A stretch of DNA of 64,000 nucleotides from Paenalcaligenes niemegkensis (lineage in GTDB: Bacteria > Pseudomonadota > Gammaproteobacteria > Burkholderiales > Burkholderiaceae_B): NCBI RefSeq assembly GCF_022230885.1, contig NZ_JAKGCT010000002.1:124001-188000 (forward strand). Reading direction: 5' to 3'. The notes under the pieces were generated by a model, which was given only the letters and a program-made list of their open reading frames with translations, did no database searches and was not told where the DNA came from. The position numbers and the translations under genes were made by a program. Each line of letters starts with the position of its first letter. The stretch's first letter is position 1. Below are positions 18,188 through 27,659 of the stretch, piece after piece.

Positions 18188-19642
18188 TTACAGCACCTCG
18201 TCTTTCAAGTGATACCAACGATAGAGGAACCGTTGACCAAAGCGTCTGAATGGTGCGAAAGCTTCGGACTCTACCATCTCTTTAACATTAGGATGAGGCA
18301 AACGATCTTTGAAAATGGGCAGGTCCAGCTCTTGCCCCTGGCCTGCAATCCACTGAGCCATCCGTTTTCCTGCCTGAGCCGAATACATCACACCGTTGCC
18401 ACCGTAGCCCATGGCATAAAAAATACGTTGCGCAGGATCTGGCTGAACAATGCGCGGCATCATGTCATGGCTGACATCAACCCACCCCCACCAGGAATAA
18501 TCCAGCTGGATACCTGTGAGTTCAGGAAATTTTCGATGTAATGCCATACGAAGAAAATCCTCGTATTTCTTTTCAGGTGCATGCTTGCCCGTGATAGCGC
18601 TTCGACTTCCTATCTGCAGGCGATTATCGGGTAGCAAGCGGTAATAGTTGCGCAATATGCGAGTATCGGTGAGCACCTGATGGGTATAGAACTTACACGC
18701 CTGAATTTCATCGGCAGTCAGTGGCCGGGTAACCACCGAATTGGACAAAATAGGAAGCAATCGATTTCTAAACTCTTTATGCAACCCATTTGAGGTGTAG
18801 CCGCCCGTGGCGACACCCACCGACTTCGCCTTGACAACGCCGCTGGGGGTACGCAAATAGTGGTAGCCATTGCGGGTTTCCCACCCTTGTACCGGACTTG
18901 ATGGATGTACTGTTGCACCTAGTGCACGTGCTTTTTTCAGATAGCCAAAAGCCAGTTTCCCAGCATGAATGCCGATTCCCTCAGGCTCATGCATTGCCCC
19001 CTGCGCCTCATGGTCATTAACCCATTCATTACGTACCGTCCCGGCATCCAGAATCCGTGCGTTATAGCCAAAGGTGTTGCGCAGTAGCTCTGCCTCTTTC
19101 TCGAGGGCCGGCATGACACTCTTGCGATGAGCAATGTATAGATGACCTCCGGGTTGCGGTTCGCAAGCTATATCTTTAATAAGTTCCTTAAAGTTTTCCA
19201 TGCCCTCCACGCATTCGCGATGCATCTTCAGCGCTACATCAACACCCCAGCGCTGTATCCATTGTGAACGCTTCAAACGTCCGGAAGCACATTGCGCCTG
19301 GCCTCCATTTCGCGTACTGCAGCCCCAAGCGGTACGATTGGCCTCAAGCACAGTCGCTTTAATGCCATGTTCCTGGGCAAGATAAATAGCAGTGGTCAAG
19401 CCTGTAAAGCCGGAACCGATAATGGCTACATCCACTTCAATGTCGTGGGTGATCGGGCCATCGTCAGCAGGCGGTTCGCCCGCCGTTCCCAACCAGTAGG
19501 TAGGTGCATAGTCAGTTCCCATACCCGGGTTTTTAGCGACGAGCGGATCATAGGCAGGATCATAAGTACGCTGAGCAGGCGTTGCCATCTTGTCTGACGT
19601 GTCTTCAATAGGACTGGCTGCTGCTTCTACTGCTATCGTCAT
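18188..19642 (-). CDS. tauY: FAD-dependent oxidoreductase, taurine dehydrogenase large subunit
   Basis: About 484 residues of the DAO/PuuB-like family. The dinucleotide-binding Rossmann motif VDVAIIGSGFTGLTTAIYLA lies near residue 70, with the Glu of VLEANRTAWGCS binding ribose and a C-terminal GYGGNGVMYSAQAGKRMA FAD motif. In TauXY systems this subunit oxidatively deaminates taurine to sulfoacetaldehyde and ammonium with a cytochrome c-like acceptor. A similar gamma-glutamylputrescine oxidase is the main alternative, but the SnoaL-like partner and nearby xsc favour TauY. GGGAG before the ATG at 19642 sets the start; the longer frame at 19657 overlaps tauX. Confidence 0.85.
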   Translation of the reverse strand: MTIAVEAAASPIEDTSDKMATPAQRTYDPAYDPLVAKNPGMGTDYAPTYWLGTAGEPPADDGPITHDIEVDVAIIGSGFTGLTTAIYLAQEHGIKATVLEANRTAWGCSTRNGGQAQCASGRLKRSQWIQRWGVDVALKMHRECVEGMENFKELIKDIACEPQPGGHLYIAHRKSVMPALEKEAELLRNTFGYNARILDAGTVRNEWVNDHEAQGAMHEPEGIGIHAGKLAFGYLKKARALGATVHPSSPVQGWETRNGYHYLRTPSGVVKAKSVGVATGGYTSNGLHKEFRNRLLPILSNSVVTRPLTADEIQACKFYTHQVLTDTRILRNYYRLLPDNRLQIGSRSAITGKHAPEKKYEDFLRMALHRKFPELTGIQLDYSWWGWVDVSHDMMPRIVQPDPAQRIFYAMGYGGNGVMYSAQAGKRMAQWIAGQGQELDLPIFKDRLPHPNVKEMVESEAFAPFRRFGQRFLYRWYHLKDEVL

Positions 19643-19646
19643 GACA

Positions 19647-20036
19647 TCAGCTCCCACTAACAGCAGGGCGATTTTTACGAAAAGCGTTCTTTACCGAAAT
19701 TTTGTCACCCTCAAAAGTAAACAGATCAACCATTTGCGCTTCATGCCTCGCGCCATTCAAGTCTGTTCCTTCGAAACGCGAAGTAGACATCGCCTGATTT
19801 TCATTGAGTACATAAAACTCGCCGTCTAGCCAGGCCGCGTCGGGGAAGTTTTGCCAGGCAGCCTCAAAAGCGGTGCGTACCTTCTCGCGACCAGTGTGTT
19901 CAGTGCCCATGACGTCCGGCCCAGCTATCGTAAAGAAAGTGCACTGATCTGCCATCATGCTCATGATGATGTCAATATCATGGTCATTCCAGGCTTGGGT
20001 ATAGGCCTTAAGAATTGTCAGTTTGCTATCGCTCAT
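19647..20036 (-). CDS. tauX: SnoaL/NTF2-like protein, taurine dehydrogenase small subunit
   Basis: A 129-residue protein with the SnoaL cone fold pattern: LKAYTQAWNDHDIDIIMSMMADQCTFF at the N-terminus, GREKVRTAFEAAWQNFPDA in the middle, and beta strands ending in FEGDKISVKNAFRKNRP. It lies directly before the flavoprotein gene and has a GAGGACATAATA ribosome site. TauX proteins are small partners of this type, so the assignment rests on fold plus context. Confidence 0.8.
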   Translation of the reverse strand: MSDSKLTILKAYTQAWNDHDIDIIMSMMADQCTFFTIAGPDVMGTEHTGREKVRTAFEAAWQNFPDAAWLDGEFYVLNENQAMSTSRFEGTDLNGARHEAQMVDLFTFEGDKISVKNAFRKNRPAVSGS

Positions 20037-20058
20037 TATTATGTCCTCTGAATAAATC

Positions 20059-20868
20059 TTAATGTGCTGCCGGAGCCGACTCGGTGTGTATGAGTCCGGC
20101 AGTAGGCGAAGAAGCTTCGGCTAAATAGTGTTTTTTTGCCATGCGGCCGGCTAAGTAGGCATCACGCCCCGCCTGCACCGCCCTGCGCATTGCCCGGGCC
20201 ATCCGGACAGGATCGTCAGCGTAGGCCAAAGCAGAATTCATTAATACTGCCTCGCACCCAAGCTCCATTGCAATCGTTGCATCTGAAGCCGTTCCTACCC
20301 CTGCATCCAGCAATACGGGTACAGAGATCTGATCGACGATAAGCCGTACATTCCAGGGGTTCAGAACTCCCATGCCAGAGCCAATAATTGAGGCCAGAGG
20401 CATCACAGCAATGCATCCGATGTCTTCCAGCATCCGTGCCTGTACAGGGTCATCAGCACAATACACCATGACATCGAAGCCATCGGCCACCAGCTCTTTA
20501 GCGGCGATCAAGGTTTCAGGCATATTGGGATACAAGTTAGTGGGACTACCAAAAATTTCCAGCTTGACTAGCGCATGTCCATCCAGTAACTCGCGGGCAA
20601 GTCTGGATGTGCGCACAGCATCGACGGCGCTAAAGCATCCGGCTGTATTGGGTAAATACGTAAACTCCTTGGGTGAGACGTAATCCAGCAAGCTAGCCTC
20701 ATCTGGCGATTGTCCGATATTGGTGCGGCGAATCGCTACGGTGACAATCTCTGCCCCGCTCTCGATAATGGCGGCACGAGTTTGTTCAAAGTCCTTGTAC
20801 TTGCCGGTACCTACAAGCAATCGGGACTGATATGTCTTACCTGCTAACGTAAAAGAATCTGCTGTCAT
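20059..20868 (-). CDS. thiG: thiazole synthase ThiG, stand-alone copy in the taurine operon
   Basis: A 269-residue TIM-barrel enzyme of the ThiG family, which forms the thiazole phosphate of thiamine from deoxyxylulose phosphate, ThiS thiocarboxylate and dehydroglycine. [17 protein letters not shown] at the N-terminus, the Schiff-base Lys in [23 protein letters not shown] and [18 protein letters not shown] are all intact. The region usually reading V-A-L/V-R-R is present as VTVAIRR. No thiS, thiE, thiO or thiF is adjacent. It lies between xsc and tauX with short gaps, so it is co-transcribed with a thiamine-diphosphate enzyme. Confidence 0.88.
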   Translation of the reverse strand: MTADSFTLAGKTYQSRLLVGTGKYKDFEQTRAAIIESGAEIVTVAIRRTNIGQSPDEASLLDYVSPKEFTYLPNTAGCFSAVDAVRTSRLARELLDGHALVKLEIFGSPTNLYPNMPETLIAAKELVADGFDVMVYCADDPVQARMLEDIGCIAVMPLASIIGSGMGVLNPWNVRLIVDQISVPVLLDAGVGTASDATIAMELGCEAVLMNSALAYADDPVRMARAMRRAVQAGRDAYLAGRMAKKHYLAEASSPTAGLIHTESAPAAH

Positions 20869-20943
20869 TTTGCTACTACCTCTAGCTCGCCTTGTGGTGG
20901 GGCACGCCCCACCACACCCTGATTGATGCTTCGACCAGGTTGT

Positions 20944-22758
20944 TTAAACGTAGTCTTTATACTTGTCGAGCGTACGCACGGGTTTGCGCAAGGCATCGCG
21001 ACGGAAAGGGTCGCCCAGTTCGCGTGTGCACATGATTTCAATCACGCAAGTTTTGCCTTCATTCATTTGCATATCGACCGCACGTTTCAATGCCGGACCC
21101 ACATCCTCAAGCCGATCCACCACAATGCCTTCAGCACCCATGGATTTGGCGATGTCAGCAAAAGATGGACTTTCCAGCTCACCTGCTACAAAACGACGGT
21201 TGTAAAACTCCACCTGGTTTTTCTTCTCCGCGCCCCACTGGCGGTTGTGGAACACAATGGCCGTCACTGGAATGTCATGACGAACAGCCGTCATAATTTC
21301 CATCATGCTCATTGCCCACGCCCCATCACCCGCATAGGCAATCGCCGGACGCCCAGGAGCAGCCGCTTTGGCCCCGATAATAGTGGGTAGTGCATAGCCG
21401 CAGTTACCGAAGCTCATCGGAGCAAAGAAACTCCGCGGCTTTTCAAAACGCAGGTAGCTGTGAGCAACCGAGTTGATATTTCCAATATCTGTGGAAACCA
21501 TCACATCTTCAGGCATCGCTTTTTCCAGCTCACGCAATACCTGACGAGGATGCAAATACTCGCCGCCATTAAAGGTTTTCTCTTTGGCGTTTTCTGCAAT
21601 CACATCCAGACTGTATGCATCTTTTTCGTGCGTCCAGTTATTCAGTTCTTCTTCCCACGCCGCCTTTTCATCAGCAATGGTTTTGGCTCGCGCGTCTTTT
21701 GTAGCGTCGCATGCGAGATCTTCTGCGGCCAAACGTTTGCTCAGTTCTACTGCCACTGCCTTAGCATCACCGCAAATACCCACAGAAATTTTCTTCACCA
21801 GCCCCAGGGCTTTATTATCAGCATCGATCTGGATAATCTTGGCCTTCGTAGGCCAGTAATCCATACCATATTGCGGCAACGTACCAAAAGGGCCTAAGCG
21901 CGATCCCAAAGCAATAACAACATCAGCCTGGGCAATGAGTTTCATTCCGGCCTTCGAGCCCTGATAGCCTAAAGGACCGCACCATTGGGGGTGGCTTGCC
22001 GGAAAGGAATCGTTATGCTGGTAGCTGTTCACGACCGGGGCGCCCAGGCGCTCGGCGAGTTCAATGCATTCCTGCACGGCATCCCCCATAACCACACCGC
22101 CCCCTGAAATAATGACAGGAAACTTGGCATGACGAAGCAGTTCGACTGCTTCATTTAGCGATCGCTCACCACCATGACCACGATCCAGTTTTTGTGGTTC
22201 GGGGATTTCACATGTAATTTCGCCGTAGAAATAATCACGTGGAATATTTAGTTGAGTGGGTCCCATTTCACTCATTGCACGATCAAAACAACGCGCCGTG
22301 TATTCGGCCATACGAGCCGGATTAGTGACATGCCCCTGATACTTGGTGAACTCCTGGAACATGGGGAGTTGCTGGCACTCTTGAAAGCCGCCCAAGCCTA
22401 TCGTGTTGGTACCTGCCTCAGGCGTGATAATCACAACTGGGCTATGAGCCCAGTAGGCAGCCGCAATTCCTGTCACGCAGTTGCTGATACCCGGACCGTT
22501 TTGACCAATAACCATACCGTGGCGGCCCGAAACGCGGGCATAGCCATCAGCCATATGCGCTGCGCCCTGCTCATGCACAACCGGGATCAGCCGAATGCCA
22601 GCAGGAGCAAAAATGTCCATGGCATCCATAAATGCCGATCCCATAATGCCAAAGATATCGGTAACGCCATTGGCTACCATCGTCTCTACAAACGCCTCAG
22701 AGGGCGTCATGGTGGTTAACCCCGTTACAACCTTGCGATTATCTGCTACCTGGCTCAT
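20944..22758 (-). CDS. xsc: sulfoacetaldehyde acetyltransferase
   Basis: Thiamine-diphosphate enzyme of 604 residues, the usual Xsc length. It converts sulfoacetaldehyde and phosphate to acetyl phosphate and sulfite. The catalytic Glu lies in PVVHEQGAAHMADGYARV, MGSAFMDAMDIFAPAG and PEAGTNTIGLGGFQE are Xsc-type, and the ThDP motif runs from GDGAWAMSMMEIM to FHNRQWGAEKKNQ. GGAGAATTAAGTCG before the ATG at 22758 sets the start. It heads the leftward operon xsc-thiG-tauX-tauY-TRAP-Cache and is divergent from the CobS-like gene. Confidence 0.95.
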   Translation of the reverse strand: MSQVADNRKVVTGLTTMTPSEAFVETMVANGVTDIFGIMGSAFMDAMDIFAPAGIRLIPVVHEQGAAHMADGYARVSGRHGMVIGQNGPGISNCVTGIAAAYWAHSPVVIITPEAGTNTIGLGGFQECQQLPMFQEFTKYQGHVTNPARMAEYTARCFDRAMSEMGPTQLNIPRDYFYGEITCEIPEPQKLDRGHGGERSLNEAVELLRHAKFPVIISGGGVVMGDAVQECIELAERLGAPVVNSYQHNDSFPASHPQWCGPLGYQGSKAGMKLIAQADVVIALGSRLGPFGTLPQYGMDYWPTKAKIIQIDADNKALGLVKKISVGICGDAKAVAVELSKRLAAEDLACDATKDARAKTIADEKAAWEEELNNWTHEKDAYSLDVIAENAKEKTFNGGEYLHPRQVLRELEKAMPEDVMVSTDIGNINSVAHSYLRFEKPRSFFAPMSFGNCGYALPTIIGAKAAAPGRPAIAYAGDGAWAMSMMEIMTAVRHDIPVTAIVFHNRQWGAEKKNQVEFYNRRFVAGELESPSFADIAKSMGAEGIVVDRLEDVGPALKRAVDMQMNEGKTCVIEIMCTRELGDPFRRDALRKPVRTLDKYKDYV

Positions 22759-22839
22759 CGACTTAATTCTCCAAATATGAACTGGCATACATGCCACACT
22801 TGCTAAAACCATCTTTTCAAGACTTTCCAACAGTCTTTT

Positions 22840-22960
22840 CGAGATAAAATCAGCCTTTGCACTAAATTAACACAAAAAACGATATGATTTGTGTCGTTTT
22901 CATGAATAATATATGATTAACCCTAACTCAAAACCAAAGAATCAAGGTAAACCCCTATAA
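22840..22960. promoter_or_regulatory. divergent promoter region between xsc and the CobS-like gene
   Basis: AT-rich 236-base gap serving two divergent operons. It holds an inverted repeat AAAACGA ... TCGTTTT (about 22877-22901) with an internal TGTGTCG. An AACGA/TCGTT theme recurs in the IclR-pta gap (26560-26630), so one regulator may bind both. Exact start sites cannot be placed by eye. Confidence 0.4.
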
Positions 22961-22994
22961 AAATCCTCATGAAAAACATATTTAGGAGCCGGAA

Positions 22995-23945
22995 ATGGAG
23001 AATAACCTCATAATTCCAGAACGTAAAGTTTCAATTAAAGAAACCTTCGGCTTTGACAGCAGCCATGAAACTCTGGCCTTTGCAGAGCCGACTGACTATG
23101 TGCCCAAAATTGACCACGCCTATAAATTTGACCCTGACGTCACGCTTTCGCTGTTGGCTGGTTTCAACAATAATCGGCGGGTGCTGGTTCAGGGACGACA
23201 CGGAACGGGGAAATCCACCCACATAGAACAAGTCGCTGCCAGACTGAATTGGCCATGCATGAGGGTGAACCTGGATGGCCACATCAGTCGACTTGACCTT
23301 GTTGGTAAAGATACGATCCGGCTTAAAGATGGCTTGCAAGTCACTGCTTTCCAGGAGGGTGTAATCCCTTGGGCTCTGCAGCGGCCAATCGCTCTGATTT
23401 TTGATGAGTATGATGCTGGTCGTCCTGACGTAATGTTTGTCATCCAGCAAATTCTGGAACAGGACGGGCGGTTTACAATGCTCGACCAGAACAGGGTGCT
23501 GACCCCTCATCCCTACTTCCGTCTTTTCGCCACGTCCAATACAGTGGGGCTGGGCGACAGTACTGGACTCTACCGCGGCACCCATCACCTCAATCACGCC
23601 CAGATGGATCGCTGGAATATCGTGGCAAATCTTAACTACATGGAGCCAGCACAGGAGCTTTCCATCGTGCTGGGCCGGGTTCCGTCCAAAGACACCGGGC
23701 AAGGCCGCCAAGATATCGCGGCGATGGTAGCGTTGGCCAACCTGACGCGCAATGCCTTTGCTGCAGGTGACATTTCAACGCTTATGTCCCCACGCACTGT
23801 CATCACCTGGGCGGAAAACTGCACCATATTCAAAAACAGGCAACGTGCTTTCGTTGTCTCTTTCCTGAACAAATGCGACGAGTCTGAGCACATGATCGTC
23901 GCGGAACTTTACCAGCGCTGCTTTAACGAAGAACTTGCGCTCTAA
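22995..23945 (+). CDS. CobS-like AAA+ ATPase (MoxR clade)
   Basis: A 316-residue AAA+ protein that closely follows aerobic cobaltochelatase subunit CobS. Walker A is RVLVQGRHGTGKSTHIEQVA (residues about 58-77), Walker B ALIFDEYDAGRPDV, and sensor 1 LFATSNTVGLGD. The ribosome site is AGGAGCCGGAA. The VWA partner gene follows after 41 bases. No cobN (the large chelatase subunit) is in the window. It may serve cobaltochelatase elsewhere or act as a MoxR-type chaperone for an enzyme of the taurine locus. Confidence 0.85.
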   Translation: MENNLIIPERKVSIKETFGFDSSHETLAFAEPTDYVPKIDHAYKFDPDVTLSLLAGFNNNRRVLVQGRHGTGKSTHIEQVAARLNWPCMRVNLDGHISRLDLVGKDTIRLKDGLQVTAFQEGVIPWALQRPIALIFDEYDAGRPDVMFVIQQILEQDGRFTMLDQNRVLTPHPYFRLFATSNTVGLGDSTGLYRGTHHLNHAQMDRWNIVANLNYMEPAQELSIVLGRVPSKDTGQGRQDIAAMVALANLTRNAFAAGDISTLMSPRTVITWAENCTIFKNRQRAFVVSFLNKCDESEHMIVAELYQRCFNEELAL

Positions 23946-23986
23946 GCCTCCCTCGGGCAACTGGCACTTTACTACTAAGGTGAGAA

Positions 23987-25695
23987 ATGTCTGAACCTTC
24001 AGATTTATTACGCAAGCAGCGATTATTGCGAGAGCTCAGCGCATCAGTAACGCGGGCTTTGGCAAACGACCGTAGTGTGCACATACGTCAGCAGCATTTT
24101 TCAGGGCTAACCAGTCTCTTGCCAATTACGCTCCACACTTGCGCTTACATGAAGAAGAAAAGCTGGAGTTCTTGCGTGGAGTCGCTGACAGCCTGGCTTT
24201 GCGACTGCTATACAGCGACGCCGTATTGCACCAGGCCCTTTTGCCTGAACAGCCTATAGCCCGTCTTGTTTTCGACTGGCTGGAAAGCCTGCGCACAGAG
24301 TCGCTTGCCCCTGCTTTCTTGCCAGGTGTTAAAGCAAACCTGCATCGACGGTTTTACCATTGGTCAGCCGGCTTTCATCAAGCGGGCCACACCCATTCGG
24401 CGCTGGGCATTTTGCTGTATACAGCCGTGCAAATGTGCTGGAGCCGATTGAACGGTATGCCGGTATATGAAGAGACCGAAGATCTGATTGAAGGGACACG
24501 CGCATCCATTGGCACTCAGCTCGGCCATCTGGTGGCGGCTCTGCGCCGCCATCGCACTGAGCAGCGCCGCTATGCGCCTTACGCAGCCGAGCTCGCAGAG
24601 CTTCTTAGCGAAAGCATCACGCATGCTGCAGAAGAACAACGCGACACTCAGCCTGACGATGACGACAAGGCCCTGGATGCCTTCGCATTGCTCCTGGATC
24701 TGGATACAGGACAGGAAGGCACGATTACTGCAGCCCAGTCGGAGTTCAGCAAAACCTTTGAAGCCTTACATCAGCGCTATCAGATTTTTGACACTCAGTT
24801 CGACACGCAGAGCCATATCGCGGAACAAGTTCGTCCTGAATTGCTGATTTCCTTTCGCGAACAAATCAATAAGCGTATTGCGGCACAGAATTTAAGCTTC
24901 AACTTGCTTGTGCATCGTATAAGACAGGCGCTCAACAATTCGGTGACAGAGCAGTGGATAGGAAATCAAGAGGAAGGTCTGATCGATGGTAGCCGCCTTA
25001 GTCAACTTATCAGTTCCCCCATGGACAGGCATCTATTTACTTACCCCACACCACAGCACATCAACCAAAGCAGTGTTTCTTTTCTTATTGATTGCTCGGG
25101 CTCAATGAAGGAAAGTGCGGAGACCGTAACGATGATGGTGGATTTGTTAAGCCGGGCACTTGAACACAGCGGAGCCACTACGGAGGTACTGGGCTTTTCC
25201 ACGCACGCCTGGAATGGAGGACGTCCCTATCGTCGCTGGGTGAATAAAGGCCGACAGTCTCATCCCGGACGGCTCAACGAAACAGACCATCGCATTTTCA
25301 AGGATGCGCATACACCCTGGAGGCAGGCCAGCCAATCGATAATGGCTCTGCTGAAGCTGGACCTTTACCGAGAAGGCGTTGATGGCGAAGCAGTGCAATG
25401 GGCATGCCACCGCCTGCTTGAGCAACCCACCCAACGCAAGCTGCTATATGTGATTTCCGACGGTAGCCCTATGGATAGCGCTACAAACCTGGCTAACGAT
25501 GACAATTACCTGACGTCTCACTTGCAACAGGTTTTATTGCAATACGAGAGACAGGGCATAGAAATATGGGGCGTCGGCATTAACCTTGATTTGAGCCTGC
25601 TATACCCGCACTCACTTCTAGCGGATTTACATAAAGGACTGGATAACCACTTTATTAATGACTTCATCAAGAGCCTTCATGTTCGTCGGCGCTAA
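23987..25695 (+). CDS. CobT-like VWA protein (frameshifted in this sequence)
   Basis: Reconstructed length about 569 residues. The N-terminal CobT domain is split: 23987 to about 24105 in one frame, then LANYAPHLRLHEEEKLEF onward in the next. One extra base near 24104-24106 (GGG to GGGG, reading HFSGANQSLANYAPH) joins them. An acidic linker (QPDDDDKALDAF) follows, then a VWA domain with a complete MIDAS motif FLIDCSGSMKES and ISDGSPMDSATN. With CobS it forms the ATPase/MIDAS pair used for metal chelatase activation. Its stop overlaps the convergent IclR gene by four bases. Confidence 0.8.
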
Positions 25696-26501
25696 TTTGT
25701 ATTAAGCTGCGATTCGATTTTAGTCAGAGCCTGCGCCGCCCTGCGCAAGGCAGGTAAGGCAGCAAGTGCCTTATCGGCTGTCATCCGCATAATAGGAGCC
25801 TGTGTTGCCACCGCCATGTTCGAACGCCCTGCCGTTGTTCGGGGAACGAGAACGGCAACACAGAACAGGCCAGGCAGGAATTCTTCGTTATCAAACGCAT
25901 AGCCTTGCTCACGCACTTTTTCTAACTCAAGCTCGAGCTCCTCAAGCGTTTGAATCGTGTTTTTGGTGTAAATTTCAAACGACACGTTTTCCAATAACCG
26001 CCTGCGCTGGGCAGGAGGCATCTGCGCTAACAGAACTTTGCCGCTTGCTGAGCAATGAACGGGAACCTTAGAGCCAGGGCGTAAATAAAAACGCAAAGGA
26101 GCCTCAGTTTCGACACGATCCAAATACAGAACCTCGTTTCCTGACAGGGCTGTGAGGTTGCAGCTTTCTCCTAGCTCATTGCCAAGAGCGCGTAATACCG
26201 CATGGCGTGCGCCATATTTTGTATCGTTAAACAGCAAGTCCTCGGCTAAACGGCGTAACCGCCCTCCGACACAGTAATGACGTCCGTCTGTGTCGCGGAT
26301 CAACATATCTGAACTTTCAAGCTGCTGCAGCATTCTGTGTACGGTCGGCTTAGGAAGATCGGTACTGTCGACCAGATCCTGCAAGGAAAACTGCTTGTCT
26401 TGCGTAGCTATTAATTCCAAAAGACTAAAAAGCCGCATGGTGGGGGTGTCACCCGCAATCTTGATCAGTCCATCGTCGGCCAAACTCTGTTTCTCATTCA
26501 T
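25692..26501 (-). CDS. IclR-family transcriptional regulator, probable taurine regulator
   Basis: A 269-residue regulator. N-terminal winged helix (MRLFSLLELIATQDKQFSLQDLVDSTDLPKPTVHRMLQQLE, residues about 22-63) and C-terminal effector domain (CNLTALSGNEVLYLDRVE, PVHCSASGKVLLAQMP, FLPGLFCVAVLVP). It is divergent from pta and convergent with the CobT-like gene, in the middle of the taurine locus, so it likely controls xsc and pta operons in response to taurine or a derivative. The regulation is inferred from position. Confidence 0.88.
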   Translation of the reverse strand: MNEKQSLADDGLIKIAGDTPTMRLFSLLELIATQDKQFSLQDLVDSTDLPKPTVHRMLQQLESSDMLIRDTDGRHYCVGGRLRRLAEDLLFNDTKYGARHAVLRALGNELGESCNLTALSGNEVLYLDRVETEAPLRFYLRPGSKVPVHCSASGKVLLAQMPPAQRRRLLENVSFEIYTKNTIQTLEELELELEKVREQGYAFDNEEFLPGLFCVAVLVPRTTAGRSNMAVATQAPIMRMTADKALAALPALRRAAQALTKIESQLNTN

Positions 26502-26651
26502 TTACGCCACCAATAAATCCATTATTTAAAATCAATGATACCAAAAAACGTGTCAAATCATTGACCAAGAGATAAATTATCGTTAAATTGGATAAATAAC
26601 AATAAACGAAACTATAAATATCGATAAACGAGACATATTAGGATGTGGTTC

Positions 26652-27659
26652 ATGCAACTACTTGATCAACTGATTGACCTGGTTAAAAAATCTCCTGCGC
26701 GTATTGTAGTCTGTGAGGCTGACGATGCCCGTATTCTGGCTGCCGCTCATCTGGCAAATCAGCAAGGTATCGCCAAAATGATTCTGGTGGGCGACACGTC
26801 CCGCATCCAGGAAACCGCCAGGCGCCTGCAATTAGATATACATGATCTCAGTATTGAAGACCCGGCGCTATCTGAAAAAAGGCCAGAGCTAGCCAGAGCT
26901 TTAGTAAAGAGACGAGCTTCAAAAGGCATGAACGAAGAAAAAGCCCAGGCAGCTCTTAATGATCCCCTATGCTTCGCTACCATGCTGGTTCATTGCGAAT
27001 ATGCCGACGGCTCTGTTGCTGGTGCCGTCTATAGCACGGCCGATGTAGTACGATCTGCGTTACAGCTCATAGGAAAAGCGCCCGGCGTTACCTTGGTGTC
27101 CAGCTTTTTTCTCATGCTCCTGAATAAAGAACATCATCCTATACAAAAAGGCATTATATTCAGCGACTGCGGCCTGGTTGTCGACCCCTCGGAAGAAGAG
27201 CTTGCTGCCATTGCTATAGCGGCCGTGCAAAGCGCACGCTTGCTATTACAGACGGAGCCTCGCGTTGCCATGCTCAGCTTTTCCACCTCGAACAGCGCAA
27301 CACACCCTGCTGTAACCAAGGTAGTGCGTGCTGCACAACGAGTCAAAGCGGCCATTCCCACCTTGGCAATTGACGAAGACGTACAGTTTGATGCTGCGAT
27401 CATTCCTGAGATTGCAGCCAGGAAACTGAAGAACTCAGCCGTTAATGGGCTGGCAAATGTATTTATCTTCCCCAACCTGGAAGCTGGCAATATTGGCTAT
27501 AAAATAGCCGAACGGCTCGGTGGCGTCACAGCCATTGGTCCGTTACTGCAAGGCCTTGATAAACCCGCTAATGATCTGTCCAGAGGTTGCAGCACAGAAG
27601 ATGTTTTTTACGTTATTGCCATCACCTCATTGCAGGCTCAGACCAGGCACCGTTCATGA
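26652..27659 (+). CDS. pta: phosphate acetyltransferase
   Basis: A 335-residue short-form Pta that converts acetyl phosphate from Xsc into acetyl-CoA. ARIVVCEADDARILAAAHLA opens the domain; PLCFATMLVHCEYADGSVAGAV, STADVVRSALQLIG, VAMLSFSTSNSA and FPNLEAGNIGYKIAERLGG are Pta motifs. ATG at 26643 abuts TAGGA directly, so the ATG at 26652, nine or so bases after AGGA, is more likely. Its stop overlaps the exporter start (ATGA). Confidence 0.92.
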   Translation: MQLLDQLIDLVKKSPARIVVCEADDARILAAAHLANQQGIAKMILVGDTSRIQETARRLQLDIHDLSIEDPALSEKRPELARALVKRRASKGMNEEKAQAALNDPLCFATMLVHCEYADGSVAGAVYSTADVVRSALQLIGKAPGVTLVSSFFLMLLNKEHHPIQKGIIFSDCGLVVDPSEEELAAIAIAAVQSARLLLQTEPRVAMLSFSTSNSATHPAVTKVVRAAQRVKAAIPTLAIDEDVQFDAAIIPEIAARKLKNSAVNGLANVFIFPNLEAGNIGYKIAERLGGVTAIGPLLQGLDKPANDLSRGCSTEDVFYVIAITSLQAQTRHRS

